DNA from: Streptomyces tuirus
GTDB lineage: Bacteria; Actinomycetota; Actinomycetes; Streptomycetales; Streptomycetaceae
NCBI RefSeq assembly: GCF_014701095.1
Contig: NZ_AP023439.1
Span: forward strand, 5,010,001 to 5,074,000
Reading direction: 5' to 3'
Length of the DNA: 64,000 bases
Position numbers and translations under genes: made by a program. This document shows positions 53,503 through 61,620 of this stretch, piece by piece. A model generated the notes under the pieces. That model was not told where the DNA came from, made no database searches, and was given only the letters and a program-made list of their open reading frames with translations. Every line of letters starts with the position of its first letter. Position 1 is the first letter of the stretch.

Positions 53503-54303
53503 TCAGTAGCGCTGGTTCAGGTATCCCAGCAGCTCGTCGTGGAGCAGGCCGTTGGACGCGGCCGCGTTGCCGCTGTGGGGGCCCGGGCGGGCGTCGAGGC
53601 CGGTGAAGGTGCCGCCCGCCTCGGTGACGACGATGGCGGTGGCGGCCATGTCCCACAGGGACAGCTCCGGCTCGGCGCACATGTCGACGGCGCCTTCCGC
53701 GACCATCATGTACGGCCAGAAGTCGCCGTACGCGCGCGTGCGCCACACCTCGCGGGTCAGGTCCAGGAAGCCGTCCAGGCGGCCCTGCTCCTCCCAGCCG
53801 CTCAGTGAGGAGTACGCGAAGGAGGCGTCGGAGAGCTTGGAGACGCGGGAGACCTGCAGCCGGGAGGCCTTGGTGAGGCTGCGGCCGGAGAACGCGCCGT
53901 GGCCCTTCGCGGCCCACCAGCGGCGGCCGAGGGCGGGGGCGGACACGACGCCGACGACGGGCTGGAAGCCCCCCTCGCCGGCCTCCATCAGCGAGATGAG
54001 CGTGGCCCAGACGGGAACGCCGCGTACGTAGTTCTTGGTGCCGTCGATCGGGTCGATCACCCAGCGGCGGGGGCCGGTGCCCTCGACGCCGTACTCCTCA
54101 CCGAGGATCGCGTCCCTGGGGCGGGCGCGCCCGAGGTGGCCGCGGATGAGTTCCTCCGCGGCCTTGTCCGCCTCGCTCACCGGGGTCATGTCCGGTTTGG
54201 TCTCGACCTTGAGGTCGAGGGCCTTGAACCGGTCCATCGTCGCGGCGTCGGCGGCGTCGGCGAGGACGTGGGCGAGACGCAGGTCGTCGAGGTAGTCGGG
54301 CAT
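53503..54303 (-). CDS. hisN: Histidinol-phosphate phosphatase HisN (IMPase family)
   Basis: 266 residues. Inositol-monophosphatase fold: metal ligands in GEEYGVEG (Glu), WVIDPIDGTKNYVRG (DPIDGT) and LSLWDMAAT (WD). Sequences ending in NQRY and beginning MPDYLDDLRLAHVLAD match the actinobacterial HisN group. HisN dephosphorylates histidinol phosphate, and S. coelicolor places it in this genomic region (SCO5208, recalled). Other his genes are not nearby. It follows the HTH regulator by 33 nt on the same strand, so the two may share a transcript. Inositol or fructose phosphates remain possible alternative substrates. Confidence 0.85.
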   Translation of the reverse strand: MPDYLDDLRLAHVLADAADAATMDRFKALDLKVETKPDMTPVSEADKAAEELIRGHLGRARPRDAILGEEYGVEGTGPRRWVIDPIDGTKNYVRGVPVWATLISLMEAGEGGFQPVVGVVSAPALGRRWWAAKGHGAFSGRSLTKASRLQVSRVSKLSDASFAYSSLSGWEEQGRLDGFLDLTREVWRTRAYGDFWPYMMVAEGAVDMCAEPELSLWDMAATAIVVTEAGGTFTGLDARPGPHSGNAAASNGLLHDELLGYLNQRY

Positions 54304-54336
54304 GCAACGAACCTATCTGCCGAGGTGGCGATGGGG

Positions 54337-55077
54337 CTACCGGGGGTTTGTGGGGGAGTCGGAAGTGCTCTCGGGCTTGGTGTGGAGGATGTCGCGTGCC
54401 TGCTCCGCGGCGCGGGTGGAGCTCTCGGAGACGAAGTCGAGGAAACGGGCGATGTTCTCGAGGCGTGCGGCGGCCGGGGTGCCGGGGCCGAGGATGCCGA
54501 CGCCCTGCCGCGCGGTCTCGACGACCTTGGCGATGGCCTGTGCGCTGGCCATCATCGACCGGTACCAGATGTCGTCGTCGACGATGTAGCGCTCGCGGCG
54601 GCCCTGGTCGGCCTCCCGGCGGAGGAAGCCCTGGCTGTCGAGGAACGTGACCGCCTTGGACACCGAGGCCGGGCTGACCTGGAGGCGCTCGGCCAGTTCG
54701 GACGCGGTGAGGCTGCCGGAGTCGGTCATGCAGAGGCAGGCCAGCACGCGGGACATCATCTTCGGCATGCCCGACGCCATCATGACGGTGGTGAACGTCT
54801 CCTCGTACTCGCGTACGGCCTCGGCGTCCCGTCCGTCGGACTGCGGGCGGGCCTTCGGGTCCCGTTGCGCGGGCTGCTTGCGGCGGGTGCGGCGTTCCGT
54901 GGCGCGATGGGCCAGGTCGGCGCGGTAGGCCGTGGGGCCGCCGTTGCGCATGACCTCGCGGGTGATCGTCGAGGTCGGGCGGTCCAGGCGCCGGGCGATC
55001 TCCGCGTAGGCGAGGCCGTCGGCGAGTCCCAGCACGATCTGCTGGCGCTCTTGCTGAGTGAGTCTGCCTCCCGGCAT
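54337..55077 (-). CDS. Chimeric regulator: IS30-type HTH plus GbsR/MarR winged helix
   Basis: 246 residues from ATG 55077, with AAAGGAGG 5 nt upstream. Residues 4-~65 look like the N-terminal HTH of IS30 transposases: LTQQERQQIVLGLADGLAYA, EIARRLDRPTSTITREV, then RNGGPTAYRADLAHRATERR. Residues ~90-165 are a GbsR/MarR winged helix (SGSLTASELAERLQVSPASV, SKAVTFLDSQGFLRRE). A helical dimerisation tail follows. No transposase DDE domain is present. It diverges from a DUF4097-ABC exporter operon and TGCAACG repeats fill the space between, so it is probably its repressor. Ligand unknown. Confidence 0.85.
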   Translation of the reverse strand: MPGGRLTQQERQQIVLGLADGLAYAEIARRLDRPTSTITREVMRNGGPTAYRADLAHRATERRTRRKQPAQRDPKARPQSDGRDAEAVREYEETFTTVMMASGMPKMMSRVLACLCMTDSGSLTASELAERLQVSPASVSKAVTFLDSQGFLRREADQGRRERYIVDDDIWYRSMMASAQAIAKVVETARQGVGILGPGTPAAARLENIARFLDFVSESSTRAAEQARDILHTKPESTSDSPTNPR

Positions 55078-55126
55078 CGCGGCCTCCTTTGTGGTGCGTG
55101 ATGTCCGCACCATAGCGTTCATCTTC

Positions 55127-55275
55127 ATTTCATTGCAACGGAATGAGTGGTGGTGTTGCGTTAGGCGGCAGGGTCGTTGCAATGAAATGTCTGCTCTGAG
55201 CTGCCAGGACTGGCCTTGCGTGCAACGAAGTTGTTGCCTGCTGCGTGAATGCAACGTAGCTTTTCCATCGTTGGA
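55127..55275. promoter_or_regulatory. Operator array of TGCAACG motifs between regulator and exporter
   Basis: A 14-bp perfect inverted pair ATTTCATTGCAACG (55127-55140) and CGTTGCAATGAAAT (55175-55188), 34 bp apart. Further TGCAACG at 55221-55227 and 55250-55256, GTTGTTGC near 55230 and CGTTGGA at 55269-55275. The spacing suits several dimers of the divergent regulator, which has two DNA-binding modules. Confidence 0.65.
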
Positions 55276-55310
55276 AACTACGGAACGAAGTCACGTCAAG
55301 GAGAGCAACG

Positions 55311-55979
55311 ATGCAGAAGTTCGACAGCCCCGCCCCCGTCTCGGCCGTCCTCGACATCCCCGCCGGACGCATCCGCCTCATCGCCGCCGACCGGACCGAC
55401 ACCACCGTCGAGGTCCTGCCCGCGGACCCCGCCAAGAGCCGCGACGTCAAGGCGGCGGAGCAGATCGAGATCACCCACCACGACGGCGCCCTGCGGATCG
55501 AGGCCCCCGCGGCGAAGAACCGCATCCTCGGCTCCTCCGGATCCGTCGAGGTCACCGTCCAGCTGCCTGCCGGATCCCGCGTCCAGGCCAAGGCCGCCGC
55601 CGCCGACCTGCGCGGCGTCGGACGGCTCGGCGACGTCGAGTTCGACGCCGCGCAGGGCACGATCAAGCTCGACGAGACCGGCAGCGCCCGCCTCACCCTG
55701 CTCGCCGGCGACATCCTGGTCGGCCGCCTGGGCGGCCCCGCCGAGATCAGCACCCAGAAGGGTGACCTCCGCATCGCCGAGGCCGTGACCGGCGCCGTCG
55801 CACTGCGCACCGAACAGGGCGACATCACGGTCGACGCCGCCCACGGCGTCTCCGCCGCCCTCGACGCCGGCACCGGCCACGGCCGGATCCACAACGCCCT
55901 CAAGAACACCGACGGCGCCGCCGGCCTGACCATCCACGCCACCACCGCCCACGGCGACATCACCGCCCGCAGCCTCTAG
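55311..55979 (+). CDS. DUF4097 beta-strand repeat protein
   Basis: 222 residues from ATG 55311 after AAGGAGAG. A right-handed beta-solenoid of short degenerate repeats (GDVEFDAAQGTIKLDETGSA, KGDLRIAEAVTGAVALRTEQ, GDITVDAAHG), the DUF4097/adhesin-like family. No signal peptide or membrane segment. It heads an operon with an ABC exporter and is commonly found there in Streptomyces. Its role is unknown; a sensor or scaffold for the exporter is possible. Controlled by the divergent regulator. Confidence 0.85.
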   Translation: MQKFDSPAPVSAVLDIPAGRIRLIAADRTDTTVEVLPADPAKSRDVKAAEQIEITHHDGALRIEAPAAKNRILGSSGSVEVTVQLPAGSRVQAKAAAADLRGVGRLGDVEFDAAQGTIKLDETGSARLTLLAGDILVGRLGGPAEISTQKGDLRIAEAVTGAVALRTEQGDITVDAAHGVSAALDAGTGHGRIHNALKNTDGAAGLTIHATTAHGDITARSL

Positions 55980-56011
55980 AACCCCACCGCCCGTCCGAAG
56001 GAGCACCTCTC

Positions 56012-56965
56012 ATGACCGATCTGGCCATCGCGGCGAACGGGCTGCGGAAGTCCTACGGCGACAAGACCGTCCTGGACGGCGTCGACCTGGCCGTCCCGGA
56101 AGGAACGATCTTCTCCCTCCTCGGCCCGAACGGCGCCGGCAAGACCACCGCCGTCAAGATCCTCTCCACCCTCATCTCGCCGGACCCGACCAGCGGCGAG
56201 ATCCGGGTCGGCGGCCACGACCTCACCGCCGACCCGCAGGCCATACGCGCCGCGATCGGCGTGACCGGTCAGTTCTCCGCGGTCGACGGTCTGATCACCG
56301 GCGAGGAGAACATGCTCCTCATGGCGGACCTGCACCACCTGCCCAGACGCGAGGGACGCCGCGTCGCCGCCGAGCTGCTGGAGCGCTTCGACCTCGCCGA
56401 CGCGGCGAAGAAGCCCGCATCCACCTACTCCGGCGGCATGAAACGCCGCCTCGACATCGCCATGACCCTGGTCGGCGGCCCCAGGATCATCTTCCTCGAC
56501 GAACCCACCACCGGCCTCGACCCCCGCGCCCGCCACACCATGTGGCAGATCATCCGCGACCTCGTCACCGGCGGCGTCACCGTCTTCCTCACCACCCAGT
56601 ACCTCGAGGAGGCCGACGAACTCGCCGACCGCATCGCCGTCCTCCACAACGGCACCCTCGCCGCCGAAGGCACCGCCGAGGAACTCAAGCGCATCGTCCC
56701 CGGCGGACACGTCCGGCTCCGCTTCACCGACCCCGCCGCCTACCGGAACGCCGTCACCGCCCTGGGCGACACCACTCGCGACGACGAAGCCCTCGCCCTC
56801 CAACTCCCCAGCGACGGCAGCCAGCGCGCACTGCGCACCATCCTCGACCGTCTCGACGCCGCAGGGGTCGAAGCGGACGAACTGACCGTGCACACCCCCG
56901 ACCTCGACGACGTGTTCTTCGCCCTGACGGGCACCACTGACCAGCCCAAGGAGACGGCCCGATGA
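56012..56965 (+). CDS. DrrA-type ABC exporter ATPase
   Basis: 317 residues. Walker A LLGPNGAGKTTAV (~45), Q-loop VTGQFSAVD, signature YSGGMKRRLDIAMTL, Walker B IIFLDEPTTGLDPR, H-loop TTQYLEEADEL. The C-terminal ~100 residues, with the LTVHTPDLDDVFFALTG ending, are the DrrA regulatory domain. Family members power export of drugs or lipids with a DrrB partner. Its stop overlaps the permease ATG (ATGA). Substrate not known. Confidence 0.92.
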   Translation: MTDLAIAANGLRKSYGDKTVLDGVDLAVPEGTIFSLLGPNGAGKTTAVKILSTLISPDPTSGEIRVGGHDLTADPQAIRAAIGVTGQFSAVDGLITGEENMLLMADLHHLPRREGRRVAAELLERFDLADAAKKPASTYSGGMKRRLDIAMTLVGGPRIIFLDEPTTGLDPRARHTMWQIIRDLVTGGVTVFLTTQYLEEADELADRIAVLHNGTLAAEGTAEELKRIVPGGHVRLRFTDPAAYRNAVTALGDTTRDDEALALQLPSDGSQRALRTILDRLDAAGVEADELTVHTPDLDDVFFALTGTTDQPKETAR

Positions 56966-57753
56966 CCTCCCTCTCGCTCGCCGTGCGCGACTCGGCCACC
57001 ATGCTGCGCCGCAACCTGCTGCACGCCCGGCGCTACCCGTCCCTCACGCTGAACCTGCTGCTCACGCCGATCATGCTGTTGCTGCTCTTCGTCTACATCT
57101 TCGGCGACACCATGAGCGCGGGCATCGGCGGTGGCGGTCCGGACCGCTCCGCGTACATCGCCTTCGTGGTCCCCGGCCTGCTGCTGATGACCATCGGCAG
57201 CACCACGATCGGCACCGCGGTCTCCGTCTCCAACGACATGACCGAGGGCATCATCGCCCGCTTCCGGACCATGGCCATCCACCGCGGCTCGGTCCTCATC
57301 GGGCACGTCATCGGCAGCGTGCTGCAGGCGGTCATCAGCGTGGTGCTCGTCGGCGCCGTCGGTGTGGCCATCGGCTTCCGCTCCACCGACGCCACCGTCG
57401 TGGAGTGGCTCGCGGCCTTCGGACTGCTCGTGCTGTTCGCGACCGCGCTCACCTGGATCGCGGTCGGCATGGGCCTGGTCAGCCCGAACGCCGAGGCCGC
57501 CGGCAACAACGCGATGCCCCTCATCCTGCTGCCGCTGCTGTCCAGCACCTTCGTCCCGCTCGACGCGATGCCGGGCTGGTTCCAGCCGATCGCCGAGTAC
57601 CAGCCGTTCACCCCGGCCATCGAGACCCTGCGCGGCTTGCTGCTCGGCACCGGGATCGGCCACAACGGATGGCTCGCCCTCGCCTGGTGCCTCGGCCTCG
57701 CCGTGCTCGGCTACTTCTGGTCGGCCTCGAAGTTCAACGACGACCCGAAGTAG
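56962..57753 (+). CDS. ABC-2 type permease (DrrB-like)
   Basis: 263 residues. Six hydrophobic segments in ABC-2 arrangement; first LLLTPIMLLLLFVYIFG. It has the conserved FVVPGLLLMTIGSTTIGTAV and, near the end, PGWFQPIAEYQPFTPAIETL, a DrrB-type pattern. It forms the membrane channel for the preceding ATPase, translated by overlap. Last gene of the operon; a tandem repeat array follows. Confidence 0.92.
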   Translation: MTSLSLAVRDSATMLRRNLLHARRYPSLTLNLLLTPIMLLLLFVYIFGDTMSAGIGGGGPDRSAYIAFVVPGLLLMTIGSTTIGTAVSVSNDMTEGIIARFRTMAIHRGSVLIGHVIGSVLQAVISVVLVGAVGVAIGFRSTDATVVEWLAAFGLLVLFATALTWIAVGMGLVSPNAEAAGNNAMPLILLPLLSSTFVPLDAMPGWFQPIAEYQPFTPAIETLRGLLLGTGIGHNGWLALAWCLGLAVLGYFWSASKFNDDPK

Positions 57754-57767
57754 CCCCGGGTCAACGC

Positions 57768-58000
57768 CGCGCGGCAAGGCCGTAGCCCACCGGGCCAACG
57801 ACCCCGCGCGGCAAGGCCGTAGGCCTCCGGGCCGAACCCACGCGGCAAGGCCGTAGCCCACCCGGTCAACGACCTCGCGCGGCAAGGCCGTAGGCCTCCG
57901 GGCCGATCCCGCGCGGTAAGGCCGTAGCCCACCCGGCCAACGGCCCCGCGCGGCAAGGCCGAGCCCACCCGGCCAACGACCCCGCGCGGCAAGGCCGAAA
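57768..58000. repeat. Tandem repeat with 37/34-bp alternating (71-bp higher-order) unit
   Basis: Seven copies of CGCGCGGCAAGGCCG start at 57768, 57805, 57839, 57876, 57910, 57947 and 57983. Spacings are 37, 34, 37, 34, 37 and 36. One unit type continues GTAGCCCACC-GGCCAACGAC, the other GTAGGCCTCCGGGCCGA. Between them they make a 71-bp dimeric repeat. No gene lies in 57754-58090. Confidence 0.85.
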
Positions 58001-58027
58001 CGCGCCCCCAAGCGCGCTCGCGAACCC

Positions 58028-58056
58028 TTGACAGTGGTTGCACGCGCGTCAAATCT
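58028..58056 (+). promoter_or_regulatory. Candidate promoter of TetR gene
   Basis: TTGACA (58028-58033), 17 bp, AAATCT (58051-58056). TTGAC and GTCAA at its ends form an inverted pair that could be an autorepressor site. Confidence 0.5.
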
Positions 58057-58090
58057 GGGCGCAGACCGCTCGCCCCAAGGGGAGGCGAAG

Positions 58091-58696
58091 ATGCCTGCAG
58101 CGCGGGAATCTCTACTGGACGCCGCGTACACGGCGCTGGTGCGCCGGCCGTGGTCGGCCGTACGGATGGTGGACGTGGCCGCGGCGGCCGGAGTGTCCCG
58201 GCAGACGCTGTACAACGAGTTCGGCAGCAAGGACGGCCTCGCCCGGGCGCTCGTCAGGAGAGAGGCCGACGGATTTCTCGCCGGGGTGGACCGCGCCCTC
58301 ACCGGGCCGAGCGATCCCCGCGACCGGCTCGCCGCCACCGCCGAGTGGACCGCTTCGGCCGCCCGGGAGAACCTCCTCGTCCGCGCCATGCTCACCGGCT
58401 GCTGGAGCGAGCGGCTGCCCGCCCCGGCCCTGACGGCCGTGCCGTCCACCTCTGCCGTGCCGGCCCAGCGCCGCGCCGACGGGCCGCTGCCCTCACCCGG
58501 CGACTTCGTCGCCCTCGTCCGCGACCGGGCCGTCGGCCTCCTGGCCGGCCCCGGCACGGCCAAGTCCGACTCCGCCGACCTGGCCCGCTCCTGCGAACTC
58601 GCCGTCCGGCTGGCCCTGTCGTGCGTGGCCGCACCACCCGGCGAGGGCGGCGTCGCCGACCTGGTCCGCAGCGCCCTTCAGCGGCAGGCGAGGTGA
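58091..58696 (+). CDS. TetR/AcrR family regulator
   Basis: 201 residues from ATG 58091 with GGAGG 5 nt upstream. N-terminal HTH: SLLDAAYTALVRRPWSAVRM, VDVAAAAGVSRQTLYNEFGS, KDGLARALVRREADGFLAG. The C-terminal ligand domain is divergent and Ala/Pro-rich with an Arg/Pro loop at ~120-145. It converges on the SMR exporter gene (7 nt between stops), a frequent pairing for multidrug pumps. Ligand unknown. Confidence 0.9.
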   Translation: MPAARESLLDAAYTALVRRPWSAVRMVDVAAAAGVSRQTLYNEFGSKDGLARALVRREADGFLAGVDRALTGPSDPRDRLAATAEWTASAARENLLVRAMLTGCWSERLPAPALTAVPSTSAVPAQRRADGPLPSPGDFVALVRDRAVGLLAGPGTAKSDSADLARSCELAVRLALSCVAAPPGEGGVADLVRSALQRQAR

Positions 58697-58703
58697 CGAA
58701 GCG

Positions 58704-59027
58704 TCAGTGCGCCGATCCCGACAACTGCAGCCCGACCACGCCGATGATGACGAGACTGATCGACACGATCTTCAGCGTGGACACCACGTCGCCCAGGAAG
58801 ATCATGCCGTAGATGGCCGTTCCCGCAGCCCCGATGCCGGTCCACACCGCGTACGCGGGACCCACGTCGAGCCGTCTCAGCGCCAGGGTCAGCAGTCCGA
58901 AGCTGCCGAGGGCGAAGATGCAGAACGCGACCGTCGGCCACAGCCGGGTGAAGCCGTGCGACAGCTTCAGACACACCGCGAAGCCGGTCTCGAGCAACCC
59001 GGCCACGATGACCAGCAGCCACGCCAT
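58704..59027 (-). CDS. SMR family small multidrug/guanidinium exporter (SugE/Gdx-like)
   Basis: 107 residues, four transmembrane helices filling the protein. The SMR glutamate is in GLLETGFAVCLK (helix 1). The YAVWTGIGAAGTAIYGMIF stretch of helices 3 and GDVVSTLKIVSISLVIIGVV of helix 4 are typical. The SugE/Gdx subgroup exports guanidinium, the Emr subgroup drugs; I lean to SugE-like. GGGAGG lies 7 nt upstream of the ATG. A -10 CATAAT is visible ~90 nt upstream on the minus strand. Confidence 0.88.
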   Translation of the reverse strand: MAWLLVIVAGLLETGFAVCLKLSHGFTRLWPTVAFCIFALGSFGLLTLALRRLDVGPAYAVWTGIGAAGTAIYGMIFLGDVVSTLKIVSISLVIIGVVGLQLSGSAH

Positions 59028-59165
59028 GAGTCGTCCTCCCGTATCCCACGTTCAGTGACCGCTTCGTCGGTTCCGTCGCGCTCGTCAGGCTTTGGCCAGG
59101 CTCGCGTCCGGCTTGGGTGCGATTATGCACTTACCGTCCGCACGCCAGGACAAACAACGCGGAGG

Positions 59166-60176
59166 TCAGTCGCCTTCCTTGCGCTCGCGCGTGGCCAGCA
59201 GCCGGCGCAGCGAGTACAGCCGCGCCGGATCCGCGTGCCCCTCGGCCACCCACGCGTCCAGCGCGCAGTCCGGCTCGTCGTGGCTGCACGCGCGCGGACA
59301 GCCCTCGGTGCCCGGCTCCAGGTCGGGGAAGGCGTGGATGACCCGGGACGGGTCCACATGGTTGAGGCCGAAGGACCGCAGGCCCGGGGTGTCGATCACC
59401 CAGCCGTCGCCGCCCGACAGGGGCAGCGCCAGCGCCGAGGTCGTGGTGTGCCGGCCGCGGCCCGTCACCGCGTTCACATGGCCCGTCGTACGCCGCCGCT
59501 CCTCGGGCACCAGCGCGTTCACCAGGGTCGTCTTGCCGACCCCGGAGTGGCCGACGAACGCGGTGATCTTGCCGTCGAGCTGCTCCCGCACCCGGGCGAG
59601 GGCGACCCCGCTCTCCAGTTCCGCGCGGCTGGTGACCACGTAGGGGATGTCGAGGTCGCCGTACAGCTCCAGCAGTTTCTCCGGCGGGGCGAGGTCCGAC
59701 TTGGTCAGCACCAGCAGCGGATCCAGGCCACCGTCGTAGGCCGCGACCAGACAGCGGTCGATCAGCCGGGGGCGGGGCTCCGGGTCGGCGAGGGCGGTGA
59801 CGACTGCCAGTTGGTCGGCGTTGGCGACGACCACCCGCTCGAACGGATCGTCGTCGTCGGCCGTGCGGCGCAGTACGGACGTGCGCTCCTCGATGCGCAC
59901 GATCCTCGCCAGGGTGTCCTTCTTGCCCGTCAGGTCACCGACGAGAGCCACGCGGTCGCCGACCACCGCTGCCTTGCGGCCCAGCTCGCGGGCCTTCATC
60001 GCCAGGACCACGCGGTCCTCGACGAGGCAGGTCAGACGGCCCCGGTCGACGGTGAGGACCAGGCCCTCGGCGGCGTCCTCGTGCTTGGGGCGGATGTTCG
60101 TCCGGGGCCGGGTGTTCCGGCGGCCCGGACGGGTGCGGATGTCGTCCTCGTCGGTGTGCTTGCCGTAGCGCCGCAT
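59166..60176 (-). CDS. rsgA: Ribosome small-subunit GTPase RsgA
   Basis: 336 residues. An N-terminal OB domain, then a circularly permuted GTPase: G4 LLVLTKSDLA before G1 GHSGVGKTTLVNAL and G3 DTPGLRSFG. The C-terminal zinc site is CPRACSHDEPDC. RsgA checks maturation of the 30S subunit. A basic ~30-residue extension (RPGRRNTRPRTNIRPK) at the N-terminus is typical. It starts 17 nt after aroA, so the two form an operon, as in M. tuberculosis (recalled Rv3227-Rv3228). Confidence 0.95.
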   Translation of the reverse strand: MRRYGKHTDEDDIRTRPGRRNTRPRTNIRPKHEDAAEGLVLTVDRGRLTCLVEDRVVLAMKARELGRKAAVVGDRVALVGDLTGKKDTLARIVRIEERTSVLRRTADDDDPFERVVVANADQLAVVTALADPEPRPRLIDRCLVAAYDGGLDPLLVLTKSDLAPPEKLLELYGDLDIPYVVTSRAELESGVALARVREQLDGKITAFVGHSGVGKTTLVNALVPEERRRTTGHVNAVTGRGRHTTTSALALPLSGGDGWVIDTPGLRSFGLNHVDPSRVIHAFPDLEPGTEGCPRACSHDEPDCALDAWVAEGHADPARLYSLRRLLATRERKEGD

Positions 60177-60193
60177 GACGTGATCCCCGCGTC

Positions 60194-61510
60194 CTACGCC
60201 CCGAGCATCCCGGTCCACAGATCGGGGAAGTCGGGCAGCGTCTTGGCCGTCGTCGCGACGTTCTCGATCTGCACGCCCTCCACCGCGAGTCCGATGATCG
60301 CGCCGGCTGTGGCCATGCGGTGGTCGTCGTAGGTGTGGAAGATCCCGCCGTGCAGCCGGCGGGGGCGGATGTGCAGACCGTCGGCGGTCTCCGTGACGTC
60401 GCCGCCGAGTTCGTTGATCTCCTTGGTCAGCGCGGCCAGCCGGTCCGTCTCGTGCAGCCGCAGGTGGGCCACGCCGCGCAGCGTCGACGGGGAGTCCGCG
60501 AGGGCCGCGACCGCCGCGATGCCCGGGGTCAGCTCGCCGACCTCGCCCAGGTCGACGTCGATGCCGTGGATCGAACCGGAGCCGGTGAACACCAGCCCGT
60601 ACTCGGTCAGTTCGCAGGAGCCGCCCATCTCGGTGAAGATCTCGCGCAGCCGGTCGCCGGGCTGGGTGGTGCGCGAGGGCCAGTCCGGGACGACGACCTT
60701 GCCGCCGGTCACCAGGGCCGCTGCGAGAAACGGCTGTGCGTTGGACAGGTCCGGCTCGATGACCAGGTCGCGGCCGAGCAGGGCCCCCGGCGAGACCCGC
60801 CAGACGTTCGGCTCGCCGCCCGACTCGGGCGTGTCCACCTGGGCGCCGACCGCGCGCAGCATGTCGACGGTCATGCGGATGTGCGGCATGGAGGGCAGCG
60901 TGGCGCCGGTGTGGCGGACCTCGACGCCCTGGTTGAAGCGCGGCCCGGACAGCAGCAGGGCGCTCACGAACTGGGACGAGGAGGAGGCGTCGACGGCGAC
61001 CGTGCCGCCTTCGAGGGCGCCGTTGCCGTGCACGGTCATCGGCAGGGCGCCGCGGCCGTCGTCGTCGATACGGGCGCCGAGCTGACGCAGCGCGTCGATG
61101 ACGCCGTTCAGCGGACGCTCGTAGGAACGGGGGTCGCCGTCGAACCGGACGGGGCCGTCGGCGAGCGCGGCGACCGGCGGCAGGAACCGCATCACCGTGC
61201 CGGCGTTGCCGACGTCGACCGCGGCCGGGCCGCGCAGGCCCGAGGGGATCACCCGCCACGCCTCGCCGGTGCCGTCGGGGCCCACGCCTTCCTCGATCTC
61301 GATGCCCATCGCGCGCAGCGCCCCCGCCATCAGCAGGGTGTCCCGGGAGCGCAGGGGGCGGCGCAGCCAGCCGGGCTCGGAGGCGAGGGAGGCGAGGACC
61401 AGGGCACGGTTGGTGACCGACTTGGACCCGGGCACGTGGACCGTCGCGTCGACGGCTCCGCTCGCGTGCGGGGCGGGCCAGAGGGCGGTGTCTGCGGTGT
61501 TCGGGGCCAT
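60194..61510 (-). CDS. aroA: 3-phosphoshikimate 1-carboxyvinyltransferase (EPSP synthase)
   Basis: 438 residues. Substrate and PEP motifs: VPGSKSVTNRALVLASLA, VGNAGTVMRFLPP, SSSSQFVSALLLSG and LRLHETDRLAALTKEI (usually KESDR). HTYDDHRMATAGAI is the conserved late motif. It joins shikimate-3-phosphate and PEP in aromatic amino-acid synthesis. First gene of the aroA-rsgA operon, 110 nt after the M50 peptidase gene. Confidence 0.95.
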   Translation of the reverse strand: MAPNTADTALWPAPHASGAVDATVHVPGSKSVTNRALVLASLASEPGWLRRPLRSRDTLLMAGALRAMGIEIEEGVGPDGTGEAWRVIPSGLRGPAAVDVGNAGTVMRFLPPVAALADGPVRFDGDPRSYERPLNGVIDALRQLGARIDDDGRGALPMTVHGNGALEGGTVAVDASSSSQFVSALLLSGPRFNQGVEVRHTGATLPSMPHIRMTVDMLRAVGAQVDTPESGGEPNVWRVSPGALLGRDLVIEPDLSNAQPFLAAALVTGGKVVVPDWPSRTTQPGDRLREIFTEMGGSCELTEYGLVFTGSGSIHGIDVDLGEVGELTPGIAAVAALADSPSTLRGVAHLRLHETDRLAALTKEINELGGDVTETADGLHIRPRRLHGGIFHTYDDHRMATAGAIIGLAVEGVQIENVATTAKTLPDFPDLWTGMLGA

Positions 61511-61620
61511 GGCCCCACTTTATAAGCCAGCCGACTTCCGAGTGCGGCGCCGTCGGCGCCGGTCGCGCCCGCGTGGTGGAGCCGCACACCACGGGGGCCA
61601 CGCGCCCCTCGGGCCGGCCG

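Noticed and set aside
59028..59165. Guanidine riboswitch ahead of the SugE-like exporter
   Set aside because: Several ACGA/ACGG strings occur, but I could not form the paired ACGR-loop hairpins of guanidine-II or the guanidine-I core. A covariance-model search would decide.
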